Origin: Actinomycetes bacterium | GTDB taxonomy: Bacteria; Actinomycetota; Acidimicrobiia; Acidimicrobiales; Acidimicrobiaceae | NCBI GenBank assembly: GCA_021819725.1 | Contig: JAKAQR010000001.1 | Location: 1 to 64,000 of the forward strand | Direction: 5' to 3' | DNA length: 64,000 nucleotides | In this document: positions 33,459 through 41,836 of the stretch, one piece after another | Numbering within the stretch: position 1 is the stretch's first letter | How the letters are laid out: every line of letters begins with the position of its first letter | Program-made: the position numbers and the translations under genes | Notes under the pieces: generated by a model | Databases searched by the model: none | What the model was told of the DNA's origin: nothing | What the model saw: only the letters and a program-made list of their open reading frames with translations

Positions 33459-33986
33459 ATGGGAAGCGCGCGTTCGGTGCTCGAGCTCCTCGGCGAACCA
33501 AGACTGCTAGGTACTTTTGGTGAGGAGCTTCCCCTCATCGATCATCTCTGCCAGACAGCAGAGGTGCTCTGGCATGACAGCGACGACTCCGAGCTGGCGG
33601 TTGCAGGCCTTCTCCACGATCTTGGTTGGTCATCTGGATCGACGGAGGCAGAGCACGCAAGCGATGGTTTGCGGCTGGCACTTGCATTGGGCTTTTCAGA
33701 ACGTGTTGGTCAACTCATCGGACTGCACGTGACGGCGAAACGTTATCTGGTGAGGACGGATTCGCGTTATTGGGGACGCCTCTCCAGGGAGTCACGCGCC
33801 ACCCTCGTCGAGCAGGGAGGCGAGTTGGGCGTTGATGAAGTAGGACCCTTTGAGGCGAGCCCCTACTTCGATGACGCGATCCGACTTCGGTTGGCTGACG
33901 ACATGGCCAAAGATCCCTCGCGACCCAGGGCGCAACTGGAGAGCTTCTATCCGATCATCGCGGAGGCGCTCGAAAGCGCCCAATGA
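33459..33986 (+). CDS. HD-domain phosphonate oxygenase-like protein (PhnZ/TmpB family)
   Basis: A 175-residue protein of the HD family tied to phosphonate operons; PhnZ and TmpB members are di-iron oxygenases that cut the C-P bond of hydroxylated aminoethylphosphonates, releasing phosphate. Predicted iron ligands are His29 (IDHLCQTAEV), His53-Asp54 (LLHDLGWSS), His66 (EAEHASDG), His90 (LHVTAKRYLV) and Asp147 (RLRLADDMAKD). Lys94 and LSRESRATLVEQGG also fit the family. No 2-oxoglutarate hydroxylase (PhnY/TmpA) lies in the window, so the first step must be elsewhere or the substrate differs. It follows the ATPase by 6 bases. Confidence 0.8.
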   Translation: MGSARSVLELLGEPRLLGTFGEELPLIDHLCQTAEVLWHDSDDSELAVAGLLHDLGWSSGSTEAEHASDGLRLALALGFSERVGQLIGLHVTAKRYLVRTDSRYWGRLSRESRATLVEQGGELGVDEVGPFEASPYFDDAIRLRLADDMAKDPSRPRAQLESFYPIIAEALESAQ

Positions 33987-34097
33987 CGCTTGGCGCTGAT
34001 CGTAAGCTTTCGTTTGCTAAGCTACTTAGGGTCGGCGCGCGGGATTCTTCGGAGCGTACGAGTTCAGATTGGTGGGTTGAGAGAGGTCGTTGCGCGC

Positions 34098-35159
34098 ATG
34101 ACAGGCGAGGATTGGTCGATTATCGATGCCTACGATTACGACCTCCCTCCAGAACGGATCGCGAGGGTACCGGCAGAGCCGCGAAGCTCTGCCAAGTTGC
34201 TGGTGGGTCTTGGAGTGCCACCACAGGTAGCAACGGTCGCTGACCTGGGGTCCTACCTCTCAGCGGGCGATGTAGTAGTCGTTAATGACTCCAAAGTCAT
34301 TCCTGCACGGTTCCATGTGCAACGTGCGACCGGCGGTGCTGTGGAGGTGTTATTGCTATCTCCGCAGGGGGCGACCTTTGAGGCGCTGATACGACCCAAC
34401 GCACGAGTCCATGATGGTGAACTTCTCTACTATGAAGCCAGTCCCGTCTTTAGAGTTCTTGAGGGTACGACGGAGGAGTCTGGCCTGCGAACACGACGGC
34501 TTGAGGTCCTTGGCGATGCGATCTTGGCCCATGGGGAGATTCCCCTTCCCCCCTACCTTGCGGGTGTAGAGATTGACCCTGAGCGATATCAGACGGTCTA
34601 TGCGAATCGGCCAGGTTCGGTGGCGGCCCCGACTGCAGGACTGCACTTTGATCTGCAACTGCTTGAGGATCTCACAAGACGCGGCATTGAAGTGGTGAGG
34701 GTGGAGCTCGAGGTGGGACTTGGCACCTTTGCGCCGGTGAAGGACCGTGAGCTTGCCAAGCACACGATGCATGCCGAGCGCTATCGTGTCACAGCGGATG
34801 CCTATGACCGGATTCGTTCTGCACGAAGAGTCGTCGCGGTTGGAACCACAGTGGTACGAACGTTGGAGACTATCGCCCATGGGGGAGCGTTGTGCGGCTC
34901 CTCTCAGCTGTTTATTGTCCCTGGCTTTGAGTTCCAAAGCGTTGATCTTATCCTCACGAACTTTCATGTTCCGAGGTCGACCTTGGTGGCACTGGTGGCG
35001 GCAGCCGTAGGTTCTTCCTGGCGAACGCTCTACGAATACGCGCTTGCCAATGATTTCCGGTTTCTCTCCCTCGGGGATGCCATGTTGATTCCCACTGGTC
35101 GTGGAGCCAGTACTCGTCCCCCGGGAACCGGTACCCCCGCTCAGGAGATTGATGAGTAA
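34098..35159 (+). CDS. queA: S-adenosylmethionine:tRNA ribosyltransferase-isomerase (QueA)
   Basis: Transfers and rearranges the ribose of SAM onto preQ1-tRNA to give epoxyqueuosine. The protein has 353 residues: YDYDLPPERIARVPAEPR at the start, VNDSKVIPARF, LPPYL, YANRPGSVAAPTAGLHFD and FHVPRSTLVALVAA in order. A longer frame runs from 33990, but the ATG at 34098 gives the normal N-terminus with GAGAGG upstream, leaving 111 bases after the HD gene. tgt begins inside its 3' end. Confidence 0.94.
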   Translation: MTGEDWSIIDAYDYDLPPERIARVPAEPRSSAKLLVGLGVPPQVATVADLGSYLSAGDVVVVNDSKVIPARFHVQRATGGAVEVLLLSPQGATFEALIRPNARVHDGELLYYEASPVFRVLEGTTEESGLRTRRLEVLGDAILAHGEIPLPPYLAGVEIDPERYQTVYANRPGSVAAPTAGLHFDLQLLEDLTRRGIEVVRVELEVGLGTFAPVKDRELAKHTMHAERYRVTADAYDRIRSARRVVAVGTTVVRTLETIAHGGALCGSSQLFIVPGFEFQSVDLILTNFHVPRSTLVALVAAAVGSSWRTLYEYALANDFRFLSLGDAMLIPTGRGASTRPPGTGTPAQEIDE

Positions 35160-36276
35160 CCTCTTGGTAACCCACACTGATGGGTCTGCACGGAGCGGGC
35201 AGTTGCACCTCCGATCTGCTACTGTTGAGACCCCCTTGTTCATACCCGTCGCGACGCGTGGGATCGTGCGTTACGTCCCGAGTGAACTCGTCGCCGACCT
35301 CGGCTTTCAGGTGCTGCTCTCTAATACCTATCATCTCATGCTGCGACCAGGAGCGGAGCTTATCGCAACGATGGGTGGGTTGAATGCCTTCACCGGGTTT
35401 CGTGGCGCATCGCTGACGGACTCTGGAGGTTTTCAGATCATGTCACTCGGAGCGAAGATCACCGACGAAGGGGCACGCTTCCGCAACGTCTATGACGGCT
35501 CCTGGGTGACGCTGACGCCCGAGGATGCCATGACCACCCAGGAGCAGATCGGGGCCGACATCGCGATGGCGCTCGACGTGTGCACGCAACTCCCTAGTCC
35601 CGAAGCGGTGCTCAGGCAGAATCTTATGCTCACCGGTCAGTGGGCGGAGCGCTCCCGCGCGGCCCACACCGACGACACGCAGCAGCTCTTTGGCATCGTG
35701 CAAGGCGGTGTCGATAGTGAACTGCGCAAGCAAAGTACGGCGACGATCACGGCTATCGGTTTTGATGGCTACGCGATTGGCGGTCTTGCCGTTGGAGAGT
35801 CCAGAGAGAATACGCTAGAGGCGGTCCGCACGGTGGTGGAGGGGTTACCGGCGGAACGACCGCGCTACCTTATGGGCGTCGGCGATCCGTACCTGCTGGC
35901 ACACGCGACGGCGCTCGGTGTCGATATGTTCGATTGTGTGGCTCCGACGCGGATCGCACGACACGGAACGGCACTCACCAACCAGGGTCCCTTGCGCGTG
36001 AAGGGACTCGCAAACCGTGGGGTTGATGAACCGCTTGAACTAGACTGCAATTGTCGGGTGTGCCAAAGAGTATCCCGTGGCCTGTTGCATCACTTGGCCC
36101 ATGTGGACACGGAGAGTGCGGGCACGCTGTTATCCCTACACAACCTGGCCTTCCAGTTTCGGTTGATCACGAGGCTCAGACGATCCATCAGGGAGGGCAC
36201 GATCAAAGCACTGCTCGTCGATATCGATAAGGTTTGGGGCACCCCAGTCATAAGAAGTGGTAGCCATGCCGACTAA
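35152..36276 (+). CDS. tgt: Queuine tRNA-ribosyltransferase (bacterial Tgt)
   Basis: Exchanges guanine 34 for preQ1 in tRNAs for Asp, Asn, His and Tyr. The 374-residue TIM barrel has TPLFIPVATRGIVRYV, LSNTYHLMLRPG, LTDSGGFQIMSL (active-site Asp), QLFGIVQGGVD, YAIGGLAVGE, VDMFDCVAPTRIARHG (nucleophile Asp) and the zinc ligands DCNCRVCQ plus a downstream His. The ATG at 35152 overlaps queA by 8 bases with CAGGAGATTG upstream. A queA-tgt-secD-secF order is common in bacteria. Confidence 0.95.
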   Translation: MSNLLVTHTDGSARSGQLHLRSATVETPLFIPVATRGIVRYVPSELVADLGFQVLLSNTYHLMLRPGAELIATMGGLNAFTGFRGASLTDSGGFQIMSLGAKITDEGARFRNVYDGSWVTLTPEDAMTTQEQIGADIAMALDVCTQLPSPEAVLRQNLMLTGQWAERSRAAHTDDTQQLFGIVQGGVDSELRKQSTATITAIGFDGYAIGGLAVGESRENTLEAVRTVVEGLPAERPRYLMGVGDPYLLAHATALGVDMFDCVAPTRIARHGTALTNQGPLRVKGLANRGVDEPLELDCNCRVCQRVSRGLLHHLAHVDTESAGTLLSLHNLAFQFRLITRLRRSIREGTIKALLVDIDKVWGTPVIRSGSHAD

Positions 36277-36335
36277 CTTTATAGAGCCAGAGGTGGCTAT
36301 GATCATGTGTTTGGTTGCAGAGATAAAGGTGGCGA

Positions 36336-37835
36336 ATGCGTAAAGGGCGTTGGATCCGTTCGGTCCTCATTAGCACGGTGGTGGCGCTCGCCGCTTTTGC
36401 GGCGGTGATCTCTGCCCACTATCATCCTGTCCTTGGCCTTGACCTCCAGGGTGGCGCGTCAGTCGTCTATAAGCCTGCGAGGAAAGTCAACACAGCGACG
36501 CTCAATGAGACGATCTCCATTATCCAGGATCGAGTGAATGCACTCGGAGTGGGGGAGCCATCCATTGGTCAGCAAGGTAGCGACATCGTCGTGGACCTGC
36601 CTGGAATCAAGGATCCAAAGACAGCACTCAGTTACATCGGTCAGACAGCGATTCTGCAGTTTCGTCCGGTTTTGTGCACCGCACCGCTCTACACTAAGCC
36701 CCCAACGAGCCTTCATCTCAAAAAGTCACAGCTGACTCCCACGTGCCCAACGGCTACCTCTAAAACGGCTTCGACTCTGCAATACGTTCCCTCCACGAGT
36801 CCATTGAAGGCAACCAGTGCCTCGACAGCGCTGCTGCCGGAGTATCAGGGCAACACGAAGACGGTGATTGCGCGCTATGTCGTTGGACCAACGCTCATGA
36901 CTGGCAACGCGATCAAGAGTGTCTTTGCGGCGCCGGTAGCCCAGAGTGCCTCCAACCAGTGGGCGATTAATTTCACCTTGACATCCAAGGGAGCGCCCCT
37001 CTTCAACCAGATTGCCAAGACCTACTACCATCAGCTCCTCGCCGTGGTGTTGGACGGAACCGTGCAGTCGGCTCCGCAGATCAACTCCACCAACTTCAAT
37101 GGGCAGGGACAGATCACCGGCAATTATACCCAGGCCTCTGCAACCGATCTCGCCACTATCTTGCACTATGGAGCCCTTCCGGTGCAGCTTGTGCAGCAGA
37201 CAGTCCAGACGATCTCACCGACGTTGGGCGCCGCCTCGTTACGCGCAGGGTTAATTGCTGGCATCGCTGGTCTCGTCCTGGTCATGCTCTACACGATCTT
37301 TTACTACCGACTCCTCGGCTTGGTAGTCGTTGGTGGGCTCGCTACCACTTTCGCCGCACTCTGGGCGATTATCGGCTACCTGGGGCACAGCGTACAGCTG
37401 ACGCTCAATCTGGCTGGAGTGACAGGTATTATCGTCTCGATTGGCGTCATCGTGGACTCCTACATCGTCTTCTTTGAGCGACTCAAGGATGAGGCTCGCA
37501 ACGGCCGGAGTTTGCGGGCGTCGGTGGATACCGGCTTTACCAAAGCGTTCCGCACGATCATCGCTGCCGACCTCGTCTCTTTTATCGGAGCAGCGCTACT
37601 CTATTACTTTAGCATCGGCGATGTGCGGGGATTTGCCTTCTTCCTGGGGCTATCGACGATCCTCGATGTGGCTTCAGCGTGGTTCTTCACCCGGCCGTTG
37701 GTGCTATGGATTGGGAATTCGATCTCGCCGAAGCACTATCGATGGCTTGGCGTCCCGGTGGTCCAGGTAACTCGAGAATCGACCGTCGGCAGCGGAGTGA
37801 TTAAGCCGAGCCGTGTCGCGGCGAAGGGAGTATGA
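36336..37835 (+). CDS. secD: Protein translocase subunit SecD
   Basis: Proton-driven membrane partner of SecYEG that pulls secreted proteins out of the channel. Of 499 residues, one N-terminal helix (about 10-30) is followed by GLDLQGGASVVYKP and a large extracytoplasmic region (about 40-300), then five helices with GLVLVMLYTIFYYRLLGLV, IVDSYIVFFERLKDEARNG and the RND-like core. The Thr- and Ser-rich insert near 110-160 is longer than in many SecD proteins. No yajC lies upstream. It overlaps secF by 4 bases. Confidence 0.95.
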   Translation: MRKGRWIRSVLISTVVALAAFAAVISAHYHPVLGLDLQGGASVVYKPARKVNTATLNETISIIQDRVNALGVGEPSIGQQGSDIVVDLPGIKDPKTALSYIGQTAILQFRPVLCTAPLYTKPPTSLHLKKSQLTPTCPTATSKTASTLQYVPSTSPLKATSASTALLPEYQGNTKTVIARYVVGPTLMTGNAIKSVFAAPVAQSASNQWAINFTLTSKGAPLFNQIAKTYYHQLLAVVLDGTVQSAPQINSTNFNGQGQITGNYTQASATDLATILHYGALPVQLVQQTVQTISPTLGAASLRAGLIAGIAGLVLVMLYTIFYYRLLGLVVVGGLATTFAALWAIIGYLGHSVQLTLNLAGVTGIIVSIGVIVDSYIVFFERLKDEARNGRSLRASVDTGFTKAFRTIIAADLVSFIGAALLYYFSIGDVRGFAFFLGLSTILDVASAWFFTRPLVLWIGNSISPKHYRWLGVPVVQVTRESTVGSGVIKPSRVAAKGV

Positions 37836-38926
37836 GCGAGATGGTAAGGGAAGGATCGGATACCTCGGACTCGATTGAGAGTGAGGGTTTTAAAGCCAAG
37901 ACGATTGACGCGAGTGAGGCGTCGTGGTGGCGGCGTCTGGGCGCCGGCGCCACCCATTACCCATTTGTGCAACGGTCCCGCTATTACTTTGTGATCTCCT
38001 TTCTTGTGATCGTCGCTGGGGCGGCAGCGCTGTCGGCCAGGGGTCTCAACTTCGGGATCAGTTTCAAGGGAGGCGTGAGTTGGCAGGTGCCTTCAGCGAC
38101 CCTCACGGTAGCCCAAGCCAGCAAGATCGTGGCACGAGCTGGTGTCACCCAGGCGACCGTGGTAACCCTTGGTTCGCATTCCGCCCGTACCGTCGAGGTA
38201 CAGGCTGGTCTCACCAAACTCTCGGGTGCTGCGAGGACAGCAAAGGAGAACCAGGTCGCCGCCCTCCTGGCGGCCAAGGCCCATCTCCCCTCCTCGGCGG
38301 TCGCGATCGAGTTTGTGGGTCCAACCTGGGGAGGACAGATCACCAACGCTGCGGTCAAGGCCTTGATCGCGTTCTTCGTCGGCATTATCCTCTACATCTC
38401 CATTCGGTTTGAGTGGAAGATGGCTGCCGCCGCCTTTGTTGCGGTGGTGCATGACCTTTTGGTGACGATTGGGATCTATGCGTTGAGTGGTTTCCAGGTC
38501 ACTCCTTCGACGGTGATCGCCGTACTCACGATCCTTGGCTATTCGCTCTACGATACCATTGTGGTCTTTGATCGTATTAAGGAAAACGTGGGTGGACTCG
38601 TCGACCCGGGGAAGATGAATTACTCGAATGCGGTCGATCTTTCGGTGAATCAGACGTTGGCCCGATCGTTGAACACGTCGTTGGTTGCCGTCATCCCTAT
38701 CCTGTCCGTGTTGGTCTTGGGAGCGTACGTGCTTGGGGCCACCACACTGAAGAATTTCGGTCTCGCACTGGTGGTGGGTCTCACGAGTGGGGCCTACTCT
38801 TCACTGTTCATCGCCGCACCGTTGTTGGCACGTTTCAAGGAGCGTGAGCGGCGCTATCGCCAGATCAGAGCTCGTCTTGAGCGTCGTAACGCTCCCGTCG
38901 AGGCTGAAGGCTTACCGGCATCGTAG
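37832..38926 (+). CDS. secF: Protein translocase subunit SecF
   Basis: Partner of SecD, 364 residues, with six predicted helices. After a polar N-terminal extension, YYFVISFLVIVAGAAALSARGLNFGISFKGGVSWQV opens the family pattern; the C-terminal half has ILGYSLYDTIVVFDRIKEN and NQTLARSLNTSLVAVIPILSVL. It overlaps secD by ATGA and ends 5 bases before rel. Confidence 0.95.
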   Translation: MSEMVREGSDTSDSIESEGFKAKTIDASEASWWRRLGAGATHYPFVQRSRYYFVISFLVIVAGAAALSARGLNFGISFKGGVSWQVPSATLTVAQASKIVARAGVTQATVVTLGSHSARTVEVQAGLTKLSGAARTAKENQVAALLAAKAHLPSSAVAIEFVGPTWGGQITNAAVKALIAFFVGIILYISIRFEWKMAAAAFVAVVHDLLVTIGIYALSGFQVTPSTVIAVLTILGYSLYDTIVVFDRIKENVGGLVDPGKMNYSNAVDLSVNQTLARSLNTSLVAVIPILSVLVLGAYVLGATTLKNFGLALVVGLTSGAYSSLFIAAPLLARFKERERRYRQIRARLERRNAPVEAEGLPAS

Positions 38927-38931
38927 CGAAG

Positions 38932-41127
38932 ATGTTGGCCGATCGTGATCTGCAATCACTCATCGATGCAATGGCACTTGACCCATCGAGTGAGGCGGGT
39001 GCGACCATCGAACGGGCGTTGGAGTTTGCGCGTGTGGCGCATGGCTCCCAGCGGCGGCGATCCGGCGAACCCTATGTGACCCATCCCATCGGGGTGGCGA
39101 CGATCACGGCTGCACTTGGAGGCGACATGACCGCAGTGGTGGCCGCGTTGCTCCACGATACGGTCGAGGATACCTCGGTGACGTTGGCTCAGATCAGTGC
39201 AGAGTTCTCACCCACGGTTGCTGAGGTCGTCGATGGTCTCACCAAACTTGATCGTATCAGCTTTGACTCGCGTGAGGCCCAGCAGGCGGCGACGATGCGC
39301 AAAATGCTGATCGCGATGGCGAAAGATGCACGGGTCCTGGTCATCAAACTCGCTGATCGGCTCCACAATATGCGCACCATTGCTGCACTGCCAGTGGAGA
39401 AGCAACGCCGTATCGCGCAAGAGACGATGGATATCTATGCACCCCTCGCGAATCGACTCGGTATCGAGGATATGAAGTGGCAGCTCGAGGATCTTGCGTT
39501 CGCCACCTTGCATCCACGACGCTACGCCGAGATCGATCACATGATCGAGACGAGGGCGCCTGAACGAGAGCGTTACCTCGCCCAGGTTATCGAGGAGTTG
39601 GGGAAGCGACTTCAGGTGGTTGGCATCGATGCAGAGGTGACGGGTCGACCAAAACACCTCTGGTCGATCTATGAAAAGATGATCATCAAGGATAAGGACT
39701 TCGACTCGATCTACGACATCATCGGGGTCAGAATTGTCACGGACAACGATCGGGACTGTTGGGCTGCCCTCGGTGTCGTGCATTCATTGTGGGCACCCAT
39801 CCCTGGCCGCTTCAAGGACTACATCAACGCGCCGAAGTTCAACCTCTACCAATCCCTCCATACCACCGTGCTGCTCGACAAGGGGAATCCGCTTGAGGTT
39901 CAGGTCAGGACGCGCGAGATGCACCGGCGGGCCGAGTTCGGCATCGCTGCGCACTGGGGTTACAAGGAGGGTTCGAACTCCACGAATGCTGCCTGGGTTG
40001 ATCGCATTATGGAGCTGCAGGAGGAGCTACCTGACCCGCTGGAGTTTCTTGAACACCTCAAGTCGGATCTTGAGATGGATGAGGTCTATGTGTTTACCCC
40101 CAAGGGCAAGGTTGTCACCCTCCCGGTCGGCGCAACCCCTCTTGACTTTGCCTACTCGATTCATACTGAGGTTGGGCATCGTTGCATCGGTGCGAAGGTA
40201 AACGGTCGACTGGTCCCGCTGGAGTCGACGTTGCGCTCTGGGGATACAGTAGAGATCGTTAGCTCTCGGTCGAGTTCCGCTGCGCCTTCGCGTGACTGGC
40301 TCTCCATTGTGGTTACCCCGAGGGCGAAGGCGAAGATTCGTCAGTGGTTTTCCAGAGAACGGCGCGAAGAGTCCGTTGAGATCGGTCGTGACGAACTGAC
40401 CAAGGCCTTTCGTCGGGAGAATCTGGCGGTCAATACCCATCTTTCGCAGGCTGGGCTCGCCAAGTTGGCCAAGATGAACGGCCTCCATGATGGTGAGGGA
40501 CTACTGGTAGCCATTGGAGAAGGACACGTCTCGGCACGAGCGGTAGCGCAGCGCGTCCAACGCAATGAGCTTGAGACTGACGGCTACGCTCCCACCGTGT
40601 CGCACCAGCGCCCTCGGCATCTGTCAAAGGGTCCCATGGTCTTCGTCGAGGGCATGGAGGATGTGCTTGTTCGCATATCGCGTTGCTGCAACCCGATTCC
40701 CGGTGACGAGATTGTAGGTTTCATCACGCAGGGACGTGGGGTGGGGATTCACCGTGCCGACTGTCCAAACGTTCTTGACCTTCTGAAGCGAGCTGGTGAG
40801 CGTCGTGTCGACGTTGAGTGGGCCCATGACAGCGGTGCGAGTTATCAGATGGCCATTGAAGTATTGGCCTTGGATCGAGCACGATTGCTCGCTGACGTTT
40901 CGAAGGTGTTAAGTGAGCACCACGTCAATATCACCATGAGCTCATCGCGGACGGGTGGCGACCACGTCTCTCGCATGCGCTTCGAATTTGAGTTGGTTGA
41001 CCCAGGCCATCTCTCATCGGTGCTTGGGGCCATCCGCCAACTCGATGGGGTTTTCAATGCGTATCGAATGCTGCCCGGTGGCTCACGCCGGGCAACCGAT
41101 GCTGTTCAGGATGGTTCGCGTTCATGA
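38932..41127 (+). CDS. rel: Bifunctional (p)ppGpp synthetase/hydrolase Rel
   Basis: Long RelA/SpoT homologue of 731 residues governing the stringent response. The HD hydrolase has VTHPIGVATI, LLHDTVEDT and KLADRLHNMRTI with its metal ligands intact; the synthetase domain has FDSIYDIIGVRI and RFKDYINAPKFNLYQSLHTTV. A TGS domain (VYVFTPKGKVVTLPVGATPLDFAYSIHTEVGH) and a conserved-Cys segment with ISRCCNPIPGDEIVGFITQGRG follow, then a C-terminal ACT domain (about 645-720). It follows secF, as in other actinobacteria, though apt is missing. Confidence 0.96.
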   Translation: MLADRDLQSLIDAMALDPSSEAGATIERALEFARVAHGSQRRRSGEPYVTHPIGVATITAALGGDMTAVVAALLHDTVEDTSVTLAQISAEFSPTVAEVVDGLTKLDRISFDSREAQQAATMRKMLIAMAKDARVLVIKLADRLHNMRTIAALPVEKQRRIAQETMDIYAPLANRLGIEDMKWQLEDLAFATLHPRRYAEIDHMIETRAPERERYLAQVIEELGKRLQVVGIDAEVTGRPKHLWSIYEKMIIKDKDFDSIYDIIGVRIVTDNDRDCWAALGVVHSLWAPIPGRFKDYINAPKFNLYQSLHTTVLLDKGNPLEVQVRTREMHRRAEFGIAAHWGYKEGSNSTNAAWVDRIMELQEELPDPLEFLEHLKSDLEMDEVYVFTPKGKVVTLPVGATPLDFAYSIHTEVGHRCIGAKVNGRLVPLESTLRSGDTVEIVSSRSSSAAPSRDWLSIVVTPRAKAKIRQWFSRERREESVEIGRDELTKAFRRENLAVNTHLSQAGLAKLAKMNGLHDGEGLLVAIGEGHVSARAVAQRVQRNELETDGYAPTVSHQRPRHLSKGPMVFVEGMEDVLVRISRCCNPIPGDEIVGFITQGRGVGIHRADCPNVLDLLKRAGERRVDVEWAHDSGASYQMAIEVLALDRARLLADVSKVLSEHHVNITMSSSRTGGDHVSRMRFEFELVDPGHLSSVLGAIRQLDGVFNAYRMLPGGSRRATDAVQDGSRS

Positions 41128-41234
41128 GTAGGTTCCAGTACCTCGACGATAGCCCTTCTGGAGGCATCCGCATGGTTCCCCTGGTTCATGATGGTCGATA
41201 GACTGAGCGCAAACCCAGCCCTGGAGGTCGCGCG

Positions 41235-41588
41235 TTGGTTTCTTTGATAGCATCGATCGCCTCAATCGTCTTGCTGGTCATCTGTCTGATTCTCGTGGCA
41301 CAGGTCCGTACCTTGCGCTCCCAGATGGACGCCTTTGCCAGCGAATGGCGCCAGGAGATGATTGACCTTATTCGTTACGCCAGTACGCTGGCTCACGACG
41401 CCACGACAACAGCGAGTGAAACGAAGGAACTCCTTGAGGAACGTGCGAGTGATGTGCAAGCGATCGATCGCATGACGAAAACCGTCGTGCATACCATCGG
41501 TTACCCGTTTATCTCGATGGGGCGACTCCGTCTTGCCATTCGGCGTGGTCGCAAAGTGTTTCGAGACCGAAGGGAGGGCTACAGTTGA
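41235..41588 (+). CDS. Small membrane-anchored protein (DUF948-like), upstream of alaS
   Basis: A 117-residue protein with one N-terminal helix (LIASIASIVLLVICLILVAQV) followed by a long amphipathic helix (about 25-85), resembling DUF948 proteins that often precede alaS in actinobacteria. Function unknown. The TTG start has TGGAGG 8 bases upstream. Its stop overlaps the next small gene, so it appears to lead the alaS operon. Confidence 0.72.
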   Translation: MVSLIASIASIVLLVICLILVAQVRTLRSQMDAFASEWRQEMIDLIRYASTLAHDATTTASETKELLEERASDVQAIDRMTKTVVHTIGYPFISMGRLRLAIRRGRKVFRDRREGYS

Positions 41589-41836
41589 TGCGACGTGGTC
41601 GATGGTTCTTACTAGGGATTGGTGTGGGAGTGATGGGTACGCGCCGCTTGCGGGCACTGGCGCGACCGATGTTGGAGCGTTCCCTCGAGCGGACGACACG
41701 TCATGCGGTGGCGCGTATGCGGGGTGACCTGCGTACGGCGCTTCGCGAAGCGGCTGCGGCCTACCGCGGTGAGCCCAGTCGCGATGGCAAGACTCGTGTG
41801 CTCGAAGGAGAGGTAAGGGAGATTCATGGACTCTAA
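41588..41836 (+). CDS. Small Arg-rich protein upstream of alaS
   Basis: An 82-residue protein starting MRRGRWFLLGIGVGVMGTRRLRALARP, with a short hydrophobic stretch and an Arg-rich amphipathic helix after it; probably membrane-associated. No domain recognised, but a gene of this kind lies at the same place in other actinobacteria. The ATG shares the last base of the preceding stop, with GGAGGG upstream; TTG 41585 is the alternative. alaS begins 11 bases before its end. Confidence 0.65.
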   Translation: MRRGRWFLLGIGVGVMGTRRLRALARPMLERSLERTTRHAVARMRGDLRTALREAAAAYRGEPSRDGKTRVLEGEVREIHGL

